The notes: a model not told the origin generated them from the sequence alone. A stretch of 64,000 nt of DNA from CAYRGG01 sp964423745 (GCA_964423745.1 CAYRGG010000016.1:13543-77542); one strand, 5' to 3'. Positions 24,651-34,189 are shown, numbered from the stretch's first letter. Made by a program: numbers and translations.

Positions 24651-27600
24651 TTATCCATTTGCCGCCAGCAGACCTTCGATACTGCTCAGCAGATCATCCT
24701 CAGAAAACGGCTTAGTTACGTACAGATCCGCCCCGGCATCCATCGCCTGCTGACGATGCTTCTGCATGGTCCGGGAGGTAATCATCACCACCGGTAAATC
24801 CTGGCCATGGGTGGCGCGTATGTACGAAACCAATTCCAAACCATTCATCCGGGGCATTTCCATATCCGACAATACGATGCTGGGGAGCTTTTTACGCAGC
24901 GCGTCCACCGCTTCTACCCCGTCCCGGGCGAGCACCGGTTCATAACCACCTTCTTCGATAAGCTCGGCGAGGGACTGGCGCACACTGACGGAATCGTCCA
25001 CAATCAGCACCTGAGGCACTGCCCTTACCGGCGCAGGTGCTGACATGGCCATTGCTTGAGATGCACCTGTCTTGACGGAGGTTCGGTTGCGTAACAGGTC
25101 AGGCAAATCCAGCACCAGTACCAAACTACCATCACCCAAGTTAGCCAAACCTGAAACGCCACGCACGGATTTAACATAGCGGCCAAGACCCTTGACCACG
25201 AGATGATAGCTGTCCACCACGCGGTCGATGGTCAAAGCCACCGTGCCGTTATCGGAATGGGTCAGCAACACGCCCCTGCTAGGGGTGAACTCATCATCCC
25301 TTAGGGAACCTGAATTTAGACTGGCAGCGAGGGATTGCGCCGGGTAAATCTCGTTACCCAGTTCATAAGCGGTTTCTGAGCCGATGCGAGTAAACTGGCC
25401 AGTCTTAGGCGACAATACCTGCGCCACCGCATTGGTGGGAACCGCATAGCGTTCACCGGCCACTTCCACCACCAAACAGTAACTGGTCATCAGGGTCAGG
25501 GGCAGCCGCAAACTAATCTGGCAACCACCCGTATCGGCATCGCCGATATCCATGGTCCCTTGCAACTGCTGAATGGCTGTGTGAACCACATCCATACCCA
25601 CCCCACGTCCTGAGATCTGCGTGGCGGTGGTGCGGGTGGTGAAGCCCGGCATCAAGACCATCCGAGCCAGCGCCTGGGGGTCTGTCGTGGCGCGGCTATC
25701 CAACAATCCCTTGTCAACAGCGATTTCACGGATACGTGGGTAATTCAAACCGGCGCCATCGTCGATACACTGCACCAGCACATTGTGGCCTTCCTGGAGA
25801 AACCGCAGTCGAATAGCGCCAACCGCATTTTTATTGGCGGCCACCCGTTGTTCGGGGGTCTCTACACCATGGTCAACGGCATTACGTAGCATATGCATCA
25901 ACGGGTCCGCAAGCTTCTCCAATACTTCACTGTCCAGCAACACATCCGCCCCTTCCATGACCAGTTCAGCCTGCTTGCCCGTGGCGCGGCAAGCTTGCCG
26001 GACGCTACGCTGCAGTCGTGAACTGATGGTGCTCACCGGTTCCATACGGGTTTGCATAACGGTATGCTGCAAATCCTGCTTCATACGCTGCAACTGACCT
26101 AGCAAGCGGTCCGCTGAGGAAAGTTCCCCACGCATCTGTAACATCATACGCCGCGTATCGGTGACGGTTTCGATAAAACCGCGGGTTGAACTGTACAATT
26201 CGTCGTATTCGTTAAACTCCAACGGATCAAAATCTGCTTGACCGCCGCTCACACGACTTAGGCGTTGCTGGGTATTGGCCACATGGCGGACATCGACAAA
26301 GTTTTCCAACTCAAAACGCTTCTGTTGCACAACCCGATCATGATTGCGCATTTCGTTGCTCTGGCGCTGCACGGTGCGGAAACGGTCCTGAACCTGGTCA
26401 AGGGCGATAGACATTTCACCCACCATACGGAATAAATCATCAATGGTGGAGGTGGGTACGCGCAATACCTTTTCGGCATTGACAGGAGCTTGCTGCTGAG
26501 CCGGTTTGGGGGTTGTCGTCTCGGGAGCCGGGGCCGCGGGTTCCACTTTGGGTGCAACAGGCTTATGATTTACCGCTGTCGGCTCACTGACAGGTTTCGG
26601 CGCAACCTCTGAAACAGGTGCAGACACCGCAGGCGCGGTGGTCGCTACCTCTTCTTCAGGCGCTTCCTCACCGGCTTGCAACTGACCCGCATCCATCCTA
26701 TTCGCCCAATCATAAACCGCTTGCAAGATTTGCTGGGCTTCCAAAGGGGCTTCCGCCATACCCTGTAGCGCTTCCAGCATGGTCTCTATGCAATCTGCTG
26801 CTGCTTGCAACATGTGGGCGAGAGGCGGTGGTGGAACGATTTGATGGATCGTTAAGTACTCCAAAATATCTTCCACATGGTGGGTTAAGTTAGCCACCCC
26901 TTTAACACCGGTTAGGTTAGCCGATCCCTTCAGGTTATGGGCCAACCGCTGGGCTTTGGCGAGATTGTCTAATACGTCTTCACCACGCCCAATACGGGCC
27001 ACACAATCCGAGAAGTCGGCAGCGTTGACCGGCGATTCCTGGAGAAATACATCCACGAGCTTTGGATTGACATCGTCAGCGATGGCGAGTACCACATCTT
27101 CTGCGGTGGCCTCGGTGGGTCTTGCCTCCACATCCGCCAAGAACTCTTCGTCGTCGGGGGCCAACGCTGACCATAGCTCATCGGCATAGATCTGCTCTAA
27201 GGGGTGGGGCCAGGTGGGTTTTAGCAACTGCTCCACCACGCCAAAACGCGCTTCATCGTCACTGGGATCGCTGAGATAATTCAAGACCTGCAAGGGCCAT
27301 TGCTCTAGCACGTCCCGTGCGGCCACACGGGCTTCTGGCGTCGCTTCCACCAAGGCTTGCACATTATGGGCGATCAGCTCACAGATGCCGCTCAACCCCG
27401 CAAGGCCGATCACGTTGCCAGCGGTTTGTACTCTTTCCAGAATCTGACCATAGGCATTAGCCGCATTAGCAAGTTCACCTTCACCGGTATCGGCAGCGGT
27501 TAAGATATCTACCAAAGGCGTTAACTCGGCCAGGGGTTCAGTCAATTGCCTAATGACTTCCGCCATTTCGCTTTCAGCCATAGTGGATTCATCATTTACG

Positions 27601-28619
27601 CTGTCGCCATCGGCTACAATCGTTTCAGCTTCGGTGTTGTCGCTATCGACTGCGGTGGTTTCGATCTCGATACCGTCACTATCGACTACGGCTATGTCAT
27701 CCTCAGTGTTGTCAATATCAGCGGCGATTGTGTCAGCTTCGACACTGTCGTTATCGACTACGGCTACGTCAGCTTCGACACTGTCGTTATCAGTGGCGGT
27801 TGTTTCGATCTCCAAGCTGTCGCCATCAATTGTGTCATCCTCAACGCTATCCGTTTCGTCGACATCATCAGCAAAGGCTTCTCTGTTTTCAAGGGTCAAC
27901 TTAGGAACCACTGCTTCATGAGCAACTGATTCATCAACAAAATCTGTAGCTATTTCGGCAACAACATCTGAACCCATGGCCATGGAGGCTTCCAAATGCG
28001 CTGCCTCGTTTTCGCTAAGGGCCGCTTCAGCTTCAAAAGCATCGGCGCAAAGGGCGACGACCATTTCGGTAGGCGTTGGCTCAGCATCATCAGCCACGTC
28101 TTCTTGCGTTATGTTCATTTCATCGTCACTGGCTTCAGCAACGGGACTCGTCTCCATAGACCAATCAACATTGGTTGATTGTTCAGCTGTCTCATCTTCA
28201 CAAGACGCTTCATTTAAGTCCTTATGGTCTTCAAAAAGATCTGCGCGTTTTTCCTCCGGCAAAGGAGCAAGCAGTGGTTCCTTAAGTGCAGCGCCGCCAG
28301 ACGGATCGCGCACATAGGTCAGTACAGCGTCACTCCATGCTATGAGGTTCTGACTGTGTTGCTGCAAGTAGCTTACGCCGTCCTCATGCAAGCCACTGAG
28401 ATGTTCGTTAAGCGCCATGCAGATCTGCTGTAGGTCGGTCAGCTTCGCCATTTCAGCAGCCATCACGATGGTTTCGATACTACCGATACAGGCGCTAAGC
28501 GTGGCCTCGGCCAGGGCGGGGTCCACATCGGTTCTGACCTCCCCTACCGCATCGGCGATACCGGCACCGGCCAGGGCAATCAATTCGCTGACCGATTCGA
28601 GTATGTCCATATTATCCAT
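24651..28619 (-). CDS. chpA: ChpA/PilL-type hybrid chemotaxis histidine kinase
   Basis: A 1322-residue CheA-like kinase of the twitching pathway. Order: degenerate Hpt-like helical segments (about 10-110 and 355-450), an acidic linker with seven 12-residue repeats (265-348), one intact Hpt domain with phosphorylatable H561 (RLAHNLKGSANLTG), a Pro/Ala/Val/Glu-rich linker (about 650-715), a dimerisation helix with LRVPTSTIDDLFRMVGE, a HATPase domain with N-box HMLRNAVDHGVE (909-920) and GMDVV, a CheW domain (about 1040-1180), and a C-terminal receiver (VLIVDDSVSVRQS to FSEDDLLSSIEG). P. aeruginosa ChpA is longer, with more Hpt domains. It should phosphorylate PilG and PilH. Confidence 0.93.
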   Translation of the reverse strand: MDNMDILESVSELIALAGAGIADAVGEVRTDVDPALAEATLSACIGSIETIVMAAEMAKLTDLQQICMALNEHLSGLHEDGVSYLQQHSQNLIAWSDAVLTYVRDPSGGAALKEPLLAPLPEEKRADLFEDHKDLNEASCEDETAEQSTNVDWSMETSPVAEASDDEMNITQEDVADDAEPTPTEMVVALCADAFEAEAALSENEAAHLEASMAMGSDVVAEIATDFVDESVAHEAVVPKLTLENREAFADDVDETDSVEDDTIDGDSLEIETTATDNDSVEADVAVVDNDSVEADTIAADIDNTEDDIAVVDSDGIEIETTAVDSDNTEAETIVADGDSVNDESTMAESEMAEVIRQLTEPLAELTPLVDILTAADTGEGELANAANAYGQILERVQTAGNVIGLAGLSGICELIAHNVQALVEATPEARVAARDVLEQWPLQVLNYLSDPSDDEARFGVVEQLLKPTWPHPLEQIYADELWSALAPDDEEFLADVEARPTEATAEDVVLAIADDVNPKLVDVFLQESPVNAADFSDCVARIGRGEDVLDNLAKAQRLAHNLKGSANLTGVKGVANLTHHVEDILEYLTIHQIVPPPPLAHMLQAAADCIETMLEALQGMAEAPLEAQQILQAVYDWANRMDAGQLQAGEEAPEEEVATTAPAVSAPVSEVAPKPVSEPTAVNHKPVAPKVEPAAPAPETTTPKPAQQQAPVNAEKVLRVPTSTIDDLFRMVGEMSIALDQVQDRFRTVQRQSNEMRNHDRVVQQKRFELENFVDVRHVANTQQRLSRVSGGQADFDPLEFNEYDELYSSTRGFIETVTDTRRMMLQMRGELSSADRLLGQLQRMKQDLQHTVMQTRMEPVSTISSRLQRSVRQACRATGKQAELVMEGADVLLDSEVLEKLADPLMHMLRNAVDHGVETPEQRVAANKNAVGAIRLRFLQEGHNVLVQCIDDGAGLNYPRIREIAVDKGLLDSRATTDPQALARMVLMPGFTTRTTATQISGRGVGMDVVHTAIQQLQGTMDIGDADTGGCQISLRLPLTLMTSYCLVVEVAGERYAVPTNAVAQVLSPKTGQFTRIGSETAYELGNEIYPAQSLAASLNSGSLRDDEFTPSRGVLLTHSDNGTVALTIDRVVDSYHLVVKGLGRYVKSVRGVSGLANLGDGSLVLVLDLPDLLRNRTSVKTGASQAMAMSAPAPVRAVPQVLIVDDSVSVRQSLAELIEEGGYEPVLARDGVEAVDALRKKLPSIVLSDMEMPRMNGLELVSYIRATHGQDLPVVMITSRTMQKHRQQAMDAGADLYVTKPFSEDDLLSSIEGLLAANG
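27576..27827 (-). repeat. Seven in-frame 36-bp (12-residue) acidic tandem repeats in chpA
   Basis: Units with register D-x-D-(S/N/G)-x-E-x-(D/E)-x-x-(A/V)-x run without gaps: DGDSLEIETTAT, DNDSVEADVAVV, DNDSVEADTIAA, DIDNTEDDIAVV, DSDGIEIETTAV, DSDNTEAETIVA, DGDSVNDESTMA. Copies differ by several residues, so this is an older or selected array and not a fresh expansion. It lies between a degenerate N-terminal helical segment and the next Hpt-like region, and probably acts as a flexible acidic spacer whose length may vary among strains. Confidence 0.85.
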
Positions 28620-28697
28620 TGGTTAACCATCCAAGTATTCGCCAGTACAGGGGGGCGGGAACAACCCCGCCCCGTTCAAACATTCCCGAAGACAGCC

Positions 28698-30866
28698 TTA
28701 GGCGGCGTCGGGCAGTTTGAAGACACGTACTGATTTAACCAACGCACTCAGATACTTAAACAAATTCTCTGTTTGCGTGGTCTGTTCGCGGAGCTCCTGC
28801 TCGGTGGCTTCCGTACTGTGTTCCAACTCACCGGCACTGGCACGCAAGTCTTCGTTAATGGATACCTGGGACTTGGAGCGTTCCGCCATCTGCTCCACCG
28901 CGGCCACCAAGTCCTGGGTGGTAAGCTGGGTACGGCGCATACGTTTACCGGCTTTTTCCGCCAATTCGGAACCCTCGACCACCTGGCTTACGGTTTTGTT
29001 CATGATGGTCATGGTTTCCGAGGCTTCCGCCTGAATGCTCTGCACTAGGGCAGCAATCTGATCGGTGGATTCCCGAGCGGTTTCAGCGAGGCGTTGCACC
29101 TCGTCCGCCACCACCGAGAAACCGCGTCCTGCTTCGCCCGCTGCTACCGCTTGCATACCGGCGTTAAGGGCCAAGGTGTGGGTACGTTCGGAAATGTCTT
29201 TAATGATTTCCACGATACCGCCGATTTCCTGGGACCGTTCTCCCAAGCGCTTGATGCTCTTTTCCGTTTCGCCCACACTATTACGGATTTCGTTAATGTT
29301 ACGCACGGTGTTGCGTACCGAAAACAGCGCCTGTTTAGTGGATTGCGCCGCATTACCGCCAAGTTCGCCGCAGCTCACACCCAGTTCCGCCATTTCCGCC
29401 ATGGTGGTGGCGGATTCTTCCAGCTTGGCAAGGGCCTGGGCCACCACCTGGCGTTCGTTGGCGGCCACGTCCGCCACTTTGTCACCCTGTTGACGCACCA
29501 CACCCGCTGCCGCTTCCAACTGCACAGCAAGTTGGTTGATGTCCAGCATAATGCGTGCGGTTTCCCGGGTCATCAGGTTCAAGGCGTCACTCACGTTACC
29601 GGTAATGTCTTCGCTCACCGGCACCACTACGGTGAGGTCACGTTTACTCAAGCGGTCGGCAGCGTCCATCAGCTCGATAACCGAGTTGTTAATCTGCTCG
29701 TTTTCTTGCTCCAGCTTATCTGCCTCAGCTTTGCGCAACTCTAGCAGGGCGTCGAAGGAAAAACCCAAACTGCTAAATTCTTCACCTTGGTCAAGCAATT
29801 CAGCCACACTGGTGTCGCCGTCAGCCATACCTAGCACCTTCTGACGTAGTCTGTTCATGGAGCTGCGGATACTACCGGCGAAGAGAACCGACACGAGAAC
29901 AGCCAGGGTTGCCACTGTTGTCATCACAATGATAAGTAAAGCATTTACCTGAGTGGTTAACGCTTCGCCCCTTTCAGCGGCCTGTTCGAAAATCTCCTCG
30001 ATATGACGCCCAAGTTCCTGCAGCTGTGCGTTCATTTGGGCCTGCAGTTCATCCAATTTTACAAGCAATTGCTCGCGGCTGGTAACAGCCGTTGCCAGCT
30101 TTTCGAAACGCTCTTGGTAGAAGTTAACAAGCTCACCCATTTCTTCCTTGGTTTCGGCGGAAAAGGCGCTTTGTTGCAGCAGGTTGGTAAATGTCTCAAT
30201 TTCCTGATTTAAGCGACCAACATATTTAGCGTCTCCACGCTCGATTAAGTCTTTCTCGTGCCGGCGCATGGTCAACATGGAGATTTCCAGATGCGCGGGA
30301 ATAAACATAGTGGGCTTGAACCTATATCTAGAGGTCAAGGTGTTTTCCAAGGCAAGCCGGCCTTCCTGAATGATACTCTCTAATTTGTGAATGGTCTGCC
30401 GAGACGCACCACGGAGACCGCTGTTCTCATTCAAACCGATCTGTAACTGCAGGGTGAGCAGTTCATCGCCGATAACCTGGTAGGCATCAATTTCCTCACG
30501 AACCTGTTGGATCAGCTGAAGGTCTTCTTCGTGTGTAGCCAGTTCAGCCAGTTCATCCAGGTGGACCTTGGCATTTTCAACGGCATCCGCATAACGTTGG
30601 ATGTAAGCTTCGTCTTGCAGCAGCAAAAACTCTGTCAGCGCATTCTGGGCGGTTAGAATGTCGCGGGTGGTACTTGCATCTACGAACTCCATTTTCAATG
30701 CGTTGCTTTCCGTCGCATCCACCTCATTCATTTGAACCTGTTGATAAAAGTAACTAGCGCCGATGACGACCATACCTAAGAGAAACACGGTCATCATCAA
30801 GGTCAGTTTATGGGTAATCCTTAAATTATTAAAAAAGTTAAATACGGCGTTACGCTCAGCGTCCAT
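28698..30866 (-). CDS. pilJ: PilJ-like methyl-accepting chemoreceptor
   Basis: A 722-residue receptor of the Pil-Chp system. The N-terminus has a transmembrane helix at about 21-42 (LTLMMTVFLLGMVVIGASYFY). A long helical periplasmic domain (45-305) follows, then a second membrane segment (about 308-330, LLIIVMTTVATLAVLVSVLF) and a HAMP-like linker. The signalling hairpin is THTLALNAGMQAVAAGEAGRG with FSVVADEVQRLAE, close to PilJ and diverged from enteric receptors. It sits between pilI and chpA as in Pseudomonas. It should sense surface or pilus signals and feed ChpA through CheW-type couplers. Confidence 0.93.
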   Translation of the reverse strand: MDAERNAVFNFFNNLRITHKLTLMMTVFLLGMVVIGASYFYQQVQMNEVDATESNALKMEFVDASTTRDILTAQNALTEFLLLQDEAYIQRYADAVENAKVHLDELAELATHEEDLQLIQQVREEIDAYQVIGDELLTLQLQIGLNENSGLRGASRQTIHKLESIIQEGRLALENTLTSRYRFKPTMFIPAHLEISMLTMRRHEKDLIERGDAKYVGRLNQEIETFTNLLQQSAFSAETKEEMGELVNFYQERFEKLATAVTSREQLLVKLDELQAQMNAQLQELGRHIEEIFEQAAERGEALTTQVNALLIIVMTTVATLAVLVSVLFAGSIRSSMNRLRQKVLGMADGDTSVAELLDQGEEFSSLGFSFDALLELRKAEADKLEQENEQINNSVIELMDAADRLSKRDLTVVVPVSEDITGNVSDALNLMTRETARIMLDINQLAVQLEAAAGVVRQQGDKVADVAANERQVVAQALAKLEESATTMAEMAELGVSCGELGGNAAQSTKQALFSVRNTVRNINEIRNSVGETEKSIKRLGERSQEIGGIVEIIKDISERTHTLALNAGMQAVAAGEAGRGFSVVADEVQRLAETARESTDQIAALVQSIQAEASETMTIMNKTVSQVVEGSELAEKAGKRMRRTQLTTQDLVAAVEQMAERSKSQVSINEDLRASAGELEHSTEATEQELREQTTQTENLFKYLSALVKSVRVFKLPDAA

Positions 30867-30944
30867 TTATTAATCCTCTATACATCCTAAGTAGCAGATA
30901 TCCTTAAAAATTTAACTAAATATGTGTCATACTTTAATAAAACT

Positions 30945-31469
30945 TTAAATCCGCGTTCCAGCGGTGGTAAAAAAGCCATCTACATCCCAATCCACCCAAA
31001 GCCGTTCGTTTTTGTAACAAGCTCGAGCGAAGGGTTGCAGCATCCCTGGGAGTGGCGGTCGACCGCTCATTTGCTCCTCAGGATTAATACGCACCCGCAT
31101 GGGGGCGCGGGGCACTAGCACAGCCACGGCGTCCTCGCCTTGACCGATCACTAAGGTTTTTGTCTGACCTTCCGCCTCCAACTCCAGCAATGCGGTTAGG
31201 TCAAAAAGTGGCATAAAGTTACCCGTGACATTGACCATTCCCCGCAGCCAAGCAGGCGTATTGGGCAACCGGCAGAAAGGCAGCTTACCCTCCACCAAGG
31301 TGGTGAAGGTATCCATGGGTAAAAGTAAGCCAAGATTGCCTACGATCAAACCGTAAGCGCTAAACAAAGCGGCCTGTTGCAGGGGTTCGTGTTGACTTGC
31401 GCGTTCATCCCGCTGCGGCAACACGAATGCTCCGCTTAGGGCTTCGCTGGGTGAAACAAGTTGCGGCAT
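30945..31469 (-). CDS. pilI: PilI-like CheW coupling protein
   Basis: 174 residues with a CheW domain: YGLIVGNLGLLLPMDTFTTLVE, PAWLRGMVNVTGNFMPLFDL and VLVPRAPMRVR. It links receptor PilJ to the ChpA kinase in the twitching pathway. The order pilH-pilI-pilJ-chpA matches the Pseudomonas cluster, although pilK (methyltransferase) is absent between pilJ and chpA. The gene starts 66 bp after the downstream pilH copy. Confidence 0.9.
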   Translation of the reverse strand: MPQLVSPSEALSGAFVLPQRDERASQHEPLQQAALFSAYGLIVGNLGLLLPMDTFTTLVEGKLPFCRLPNTPAWLRGMVNVTGNFMPLFDLTALLELEAEGQTKTLVIGQGEDAVAVLVPRAPMRVRINPEEQMSGRPPLPGMLQPFARACYKNERLWVDWDVDGFFTTAGTRI

Positions 31470-31535
31470 GGGTATTGTTCCTTTACCTGGTCTGGGTGGG
31501 CCGCGGTTTATAAAGCAACTGCGGCGCCCGGTTTC

Positions 31536-31904
31536 CTAATGAGCAAAACGTTTGATCTGCTCGACGATCTGATCTTTATCGTAGGGTTTGCCCACCAGCG
31601 CTTCGCCACCCTGGCGTTTCGCCCAGATGTGATCCGCCTTTTGCTGTTTACTGCTGACAAACACCACGGGAACAGCGGCTGTCTCGGCATGGGCCTTAAT
31701 CTCGCGGCAGGCGTCATAGCCGTTCATGTCATCCATGATGATATCCATAAAAATCATGTCCGGCTTCTCGGCCTTAGCCTTGGCGACTGCCTCGGCGCCT
31801 GAACGGGCTGTGACCACCGTGCAGTTGGTGGAGGCCAATGCATCCTGCAGGGTCATTAGATCCGTACCGGAATCATCTACGATTAAAATCTTATTGATGG
31901 CCAT
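31536..31904 (-). CDS. pilH: PilH-like single-domain response regulator (copy B)
   Basis: 122-residue receiver: MAINKILIVDDSGTDLMTLQ at the start, the phosphoacceptor aspartate in DMIFMDIIMDDMNG (D54 region), and lysine in ALVGKPYDKDQ. It is nearly identical to the receiver encoded at 32902-33267 (differences mostly conservative, around 85 percent identity by eye). In Pil-Chp systems PilH opposes PilG in controlling the pilus motors. It follows the double-sensor gene and is followed by pilI. Confidence 0.92.
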   Translation of the reverse strand: MAINKILIVDDSGTDLMTLQDALASTNCTVVTARSGAEAVAKAKAEKPDMIFMDIIMDDMNGYDACREIKAHAETAAVPVVFVSSKQQKADHIWAKRQGGEALVGKPYDKDQIVEQIKRFAH

Positions 31905-31970
31905 TTTCGTCTTTCCTTTTAATATGAGAATACGATTAAATTTCAGTTAAAAAATAATAAATTTACTGCC

Positions 31971-32792
31971 TTAGTTGGCTCGTAATAGGGAGAGTCCGTT
32001 AAGGGCTGGGGTATCGTTAACGCTCGCTTCCCGATCCGCCGCCACGATGATCATGCTGACCAGCGCTTCCACTTGGCTGTTTCGAGCTGGGGCCCAGGTG
32101 TTATCCAGCACTGGCAGGTCTTCCGAATAGTGGAAAACAACCCGTTTAATATCAGCAACTGCCTTTTTTTCGTCCTCGCTTAGTTTTTTGTTTTTCGCCA
32201 GTTGAGCAAGCATTCCCTTGGCTTCAGTCAACTTGGCAGCAGCCCGGTTGCGGTACTGTTGCTGGCCGCGGATCACAAAGTTTTTAAAATTGTGAATGGC
32301 GCCACCGTAACCTAAGGCGTATTCCACCTCTTCCACGGGATTCCAACGATAGGATTTGCGCAACTGTTCCAAGGCTGCCAAGGCTGCCGTATCGTCAACG
32401 TTGACTTTGTCGTCGATCCGCTTGAGCACTCTGACCTTGGAGAGACTGGAATCATAGAGTTTCTGCACAACGGGTAATCCGGCCTGATAGGCATCAATCA
32501 TTTGGCTGATCTGATTGACGGCGTTGAGTTCCGCAGCGCTCAAGTTATCGGTATTGCGTAAGGCAGCGATGGTTTGCTCGGCCGCCGTAAAATGTTTCTC
32601 GGCGTTGACCCGATATTTGTCGTCGGCACGAAGTTCATAGTTTTTAAAGTTATGAATGGCGCCGCCATAGCCTAGATTACGCACTAGCGTGCTGATCAGA
32701 GATTTTTTAGTATCCTGCGCGGCAATACCGGACTCCATACCCAACAAAAATAAGGTAAGCAGCAGTACCCACACCGCTGGTTTGTGATTCAT
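31971..32792 (-). CDS. Exported double-sensor protein, two GYGGAIHNFKN repeats
   Basis: 273 residues after an N-terminal signal (MNHKPAVWVLLLTLFLLGME). No further membrane helix is visible, so it is probably periplasmic. The helical domain with motif LGYGGAIHNFKN occurs twice, at about 40-51 and 160-171, about 120 residues apart. Each motif is followed by a charged helix with a conserved Y-R pair (DKYRVNAEKH and QQYRNRAAAK). As far as I recall, this GYGG-IH-FKN motif occurs in sensor domains of chemoreceptors and diguanylate cyclases. Here it has no signalling domain. The ATG at 32792 has an AGGAG Shine-Dalgarno. It lies between two pilH copies. Confidence 0.8.
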   Translation of the reverse strand: MNHKPAVWVLLLTLFLLGMESGIAAQDTKKSLISTLVRNLGYGGAIHNFKNYELRADDKYRVNAEKHFTAAEQTIAALRNTDNLSAAELNAVNQISQMIDAYQAGLPVVQKLYDSSLSKVRVLKRIDDKVNVDDTAALAALEQLRKSYRWNPVEEVEYALGYGGAIHNFKNFVIRGQQQYRNRAAAKLTEAKGMLAQLAKNKKLSEDEKKAVADIKRVVFHYSEDLPVLDNTWAPARNSQVEALVSMIIVAADREASVNDTPALNGLSLLRAN

Positions 32793-32901
32793 GTTTAACG
32801 GTCTCCTGTCTTCCGTGTCACTTTTTACTGTGCCGTTTTGCGAAAAACCAAGATGACAATCCCTATGCACTGTCACCTTGGTCTTGTCGCACTGGTTTTT
32901 C

Positions 32902-33267
32902 TTAAGCAAAACGCTCTAGCTGCTCAGCAATTTGATTTTGGTTAAAAGGCTTACCCACCAGCGCTTCGCCACCCTGACGTTTCGCCCAGATGTGATCCGC
33001 TTTTTGCTGTTTACTGCTGACAAACACCACAGGAATGCCTGCGGTCTCGGCATCGGCTTTGATCTCGCGGCAGGCATCGTAGCCGTTCATATCGTTCATC
33101 ACGATATCCATAAAAATCAGGTCCGGCTTCTCGGCTTTGGCCTTGGCCACCGCCTCGGCGCCTGAACGGGCCGTGACCACCGTGCAGTTGGCGGAGGCTA
33201 CCGCGTCCTGTAACGTCATCAGGTCCGTGGCAGAATCATCCACAATCAGAATTTTGTTAATCGCCAT
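32902..33267 (-). CDS. pilH: PilH-like single-domain response regulator (copy A)
   Basis: 121-residue receiver very close to the one at 31536-31904: MAINKILIVDDSATDLMTLQ, DLIFMDIVMNDMNG and ALVGKPFNQNQ. Small changes (DD to ND after the acceptor, FNQNQ for YDKDQ) are near the acceptor loop and the final helix and could alter partner choice. AAGGAG precedes the ATG. It directly follows pilG, the canonical pilH position, so this copy may be the ancestral one. Confidence 0.92.
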   Translation of the reverse strand: MAINKILIVDDSATDLMTLQDAVASANCTVVTARSGAEAVAKAKAEKPDLIFMDIVMNDMNGYDACREIKADAETAGIPVVFVSSKQQKADHIWAKRQGGEALVGKPFNQNQIAEQLERFA

Positions 33268-33349
33268 TTCTCTACTTCTCCTTTACACAATGAATTACAA
33301 ACGTAGTGAAAACTTAGGGCAGCTTTTTTCCCTTAGCTAGCTTGGCCAG

Positions 33350-34189
33350 CTAAGCGGACACTGGCTGTGCTGCACCGATGCCAGAATGCGTGCGAATGAT
33401 GTTATAGCGTGTCAGGGTCTCGCTGACCTTTTCAGCATCCACAGGTTTGGTTAGATACTTGTCACAACCGACCAATGCGCCGTGCATTCGATTAAAGGGA
33501 GATTTCTTGCTGGTCAGCATCACCACCGGCGTGGTGCTGGTGGCGGGGTCGGCTTTAATCAGTTTGCAAGCTTTATAACCGTCCATCTCCGGCAACATGA
33601 CATCGAGAAAGATAATATCGAAGCGTCGCTCTTTGACGCGCTGAAGTGCGGTTTCCGCGTCTTCGGCAAATTCCACATCCAAAGACGATGCATAGTCGTT
33701 TAAAATGAGTTCCATCTGCGCCCGCACCAGCTTGCTGTCGTCTACCACCAAACATTTCTTGGTGCGACTCGCTTTAGTGACGACTTTGCTGGTCTGTGTT
33801 TGAAGATGTTCCTCGACGATTTTGTCGAGTTTCCTAAGTAACAAACCAATAAGCTGTTTGTGGGTCAGGTTGTACTCGTTCGGATGCGCCGGTTCCTGGG
33901 GCTCTTTGCTCACCAGAACCATGGGCAATCCCGATGAATGGGCTTGATCCATAAATTTTTTTTGATCGGGGCTAGAACACTCGGCGTCGATCAAATAGAT
34001 ATCCGCGCTTTGCACAGCAATAAGGTCAACTAAACTAAACCTGTTGCTGGCTCCTGCCGCGCTATTAACCCGCGCTTGAGACAATTTACAAACACCGGCA
34101 ATCAGTGATTTTTCCACCGGTGAGAAACCTATGACCCCAACCCGAAACTCACGGCTGTTAGTGTGACCACTGGAGGTACTGGATGACAT
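33350..34189 (-). CDS. pilG: PilG-like response regulator with an extra N-terminal domain
   Basis: 279 residues. The C-terminal part (about 145-260) is a receiver: KKCLVVDDSKLVRAQMELIL, acceptor in DIIFLDVMLPEMDGYKACKL and TSKKSPFNR then KPVD. The N-terminal 120 residues look like a pseudo-receiver (FRVGVIGFSPVEKSLIAGV, then ADIYLIDAE), with a lone aspartate and no acid pair. P. aeruginosa PilG is about 135 residues with one receiver, so this one is about twice that length. It heads the cluster and would act on the pilus extension motor. Confidence 0.85.
   Translation of the reverse strand: MSSSTSSGHTNSREFRVGVIGFSPVEKSLIAGVCKLSQARVNSAAGASNRFSLVDLIAVQSADIYLIDAECSSPDQKKFMDQAHSSGLPMVLVSKEPQEPAHPNEYNLTHKQLIGLLLRKLDKIVEEHLQTQTSKVVTKASRTKKCLVVDDSKLVRAQMELILNDYASSLDVEFAEDAETALQRVKERRFDIIFLDVMLPEMDGYKACKLIKADPATSTTPVVMLTSKKSPFNRMHGALVGCDKYLTKPVDAEKVSETLTRYNIIRTHSGIGAAQPVSA

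Noticed and set aside
27576..27827. 36-bp tandem repeats as a CRISPR array
   Set aside because: Units are contiguous with no spacers, vary between copies, keep the chpA reading frame and encode acidic residues.
27546..27929. Plus-strand frames of about 125 residues opposite chpA
   Set aside because: They are shadows of the acidic 36-bp repeats and cannot be read as proteins of a known shape.
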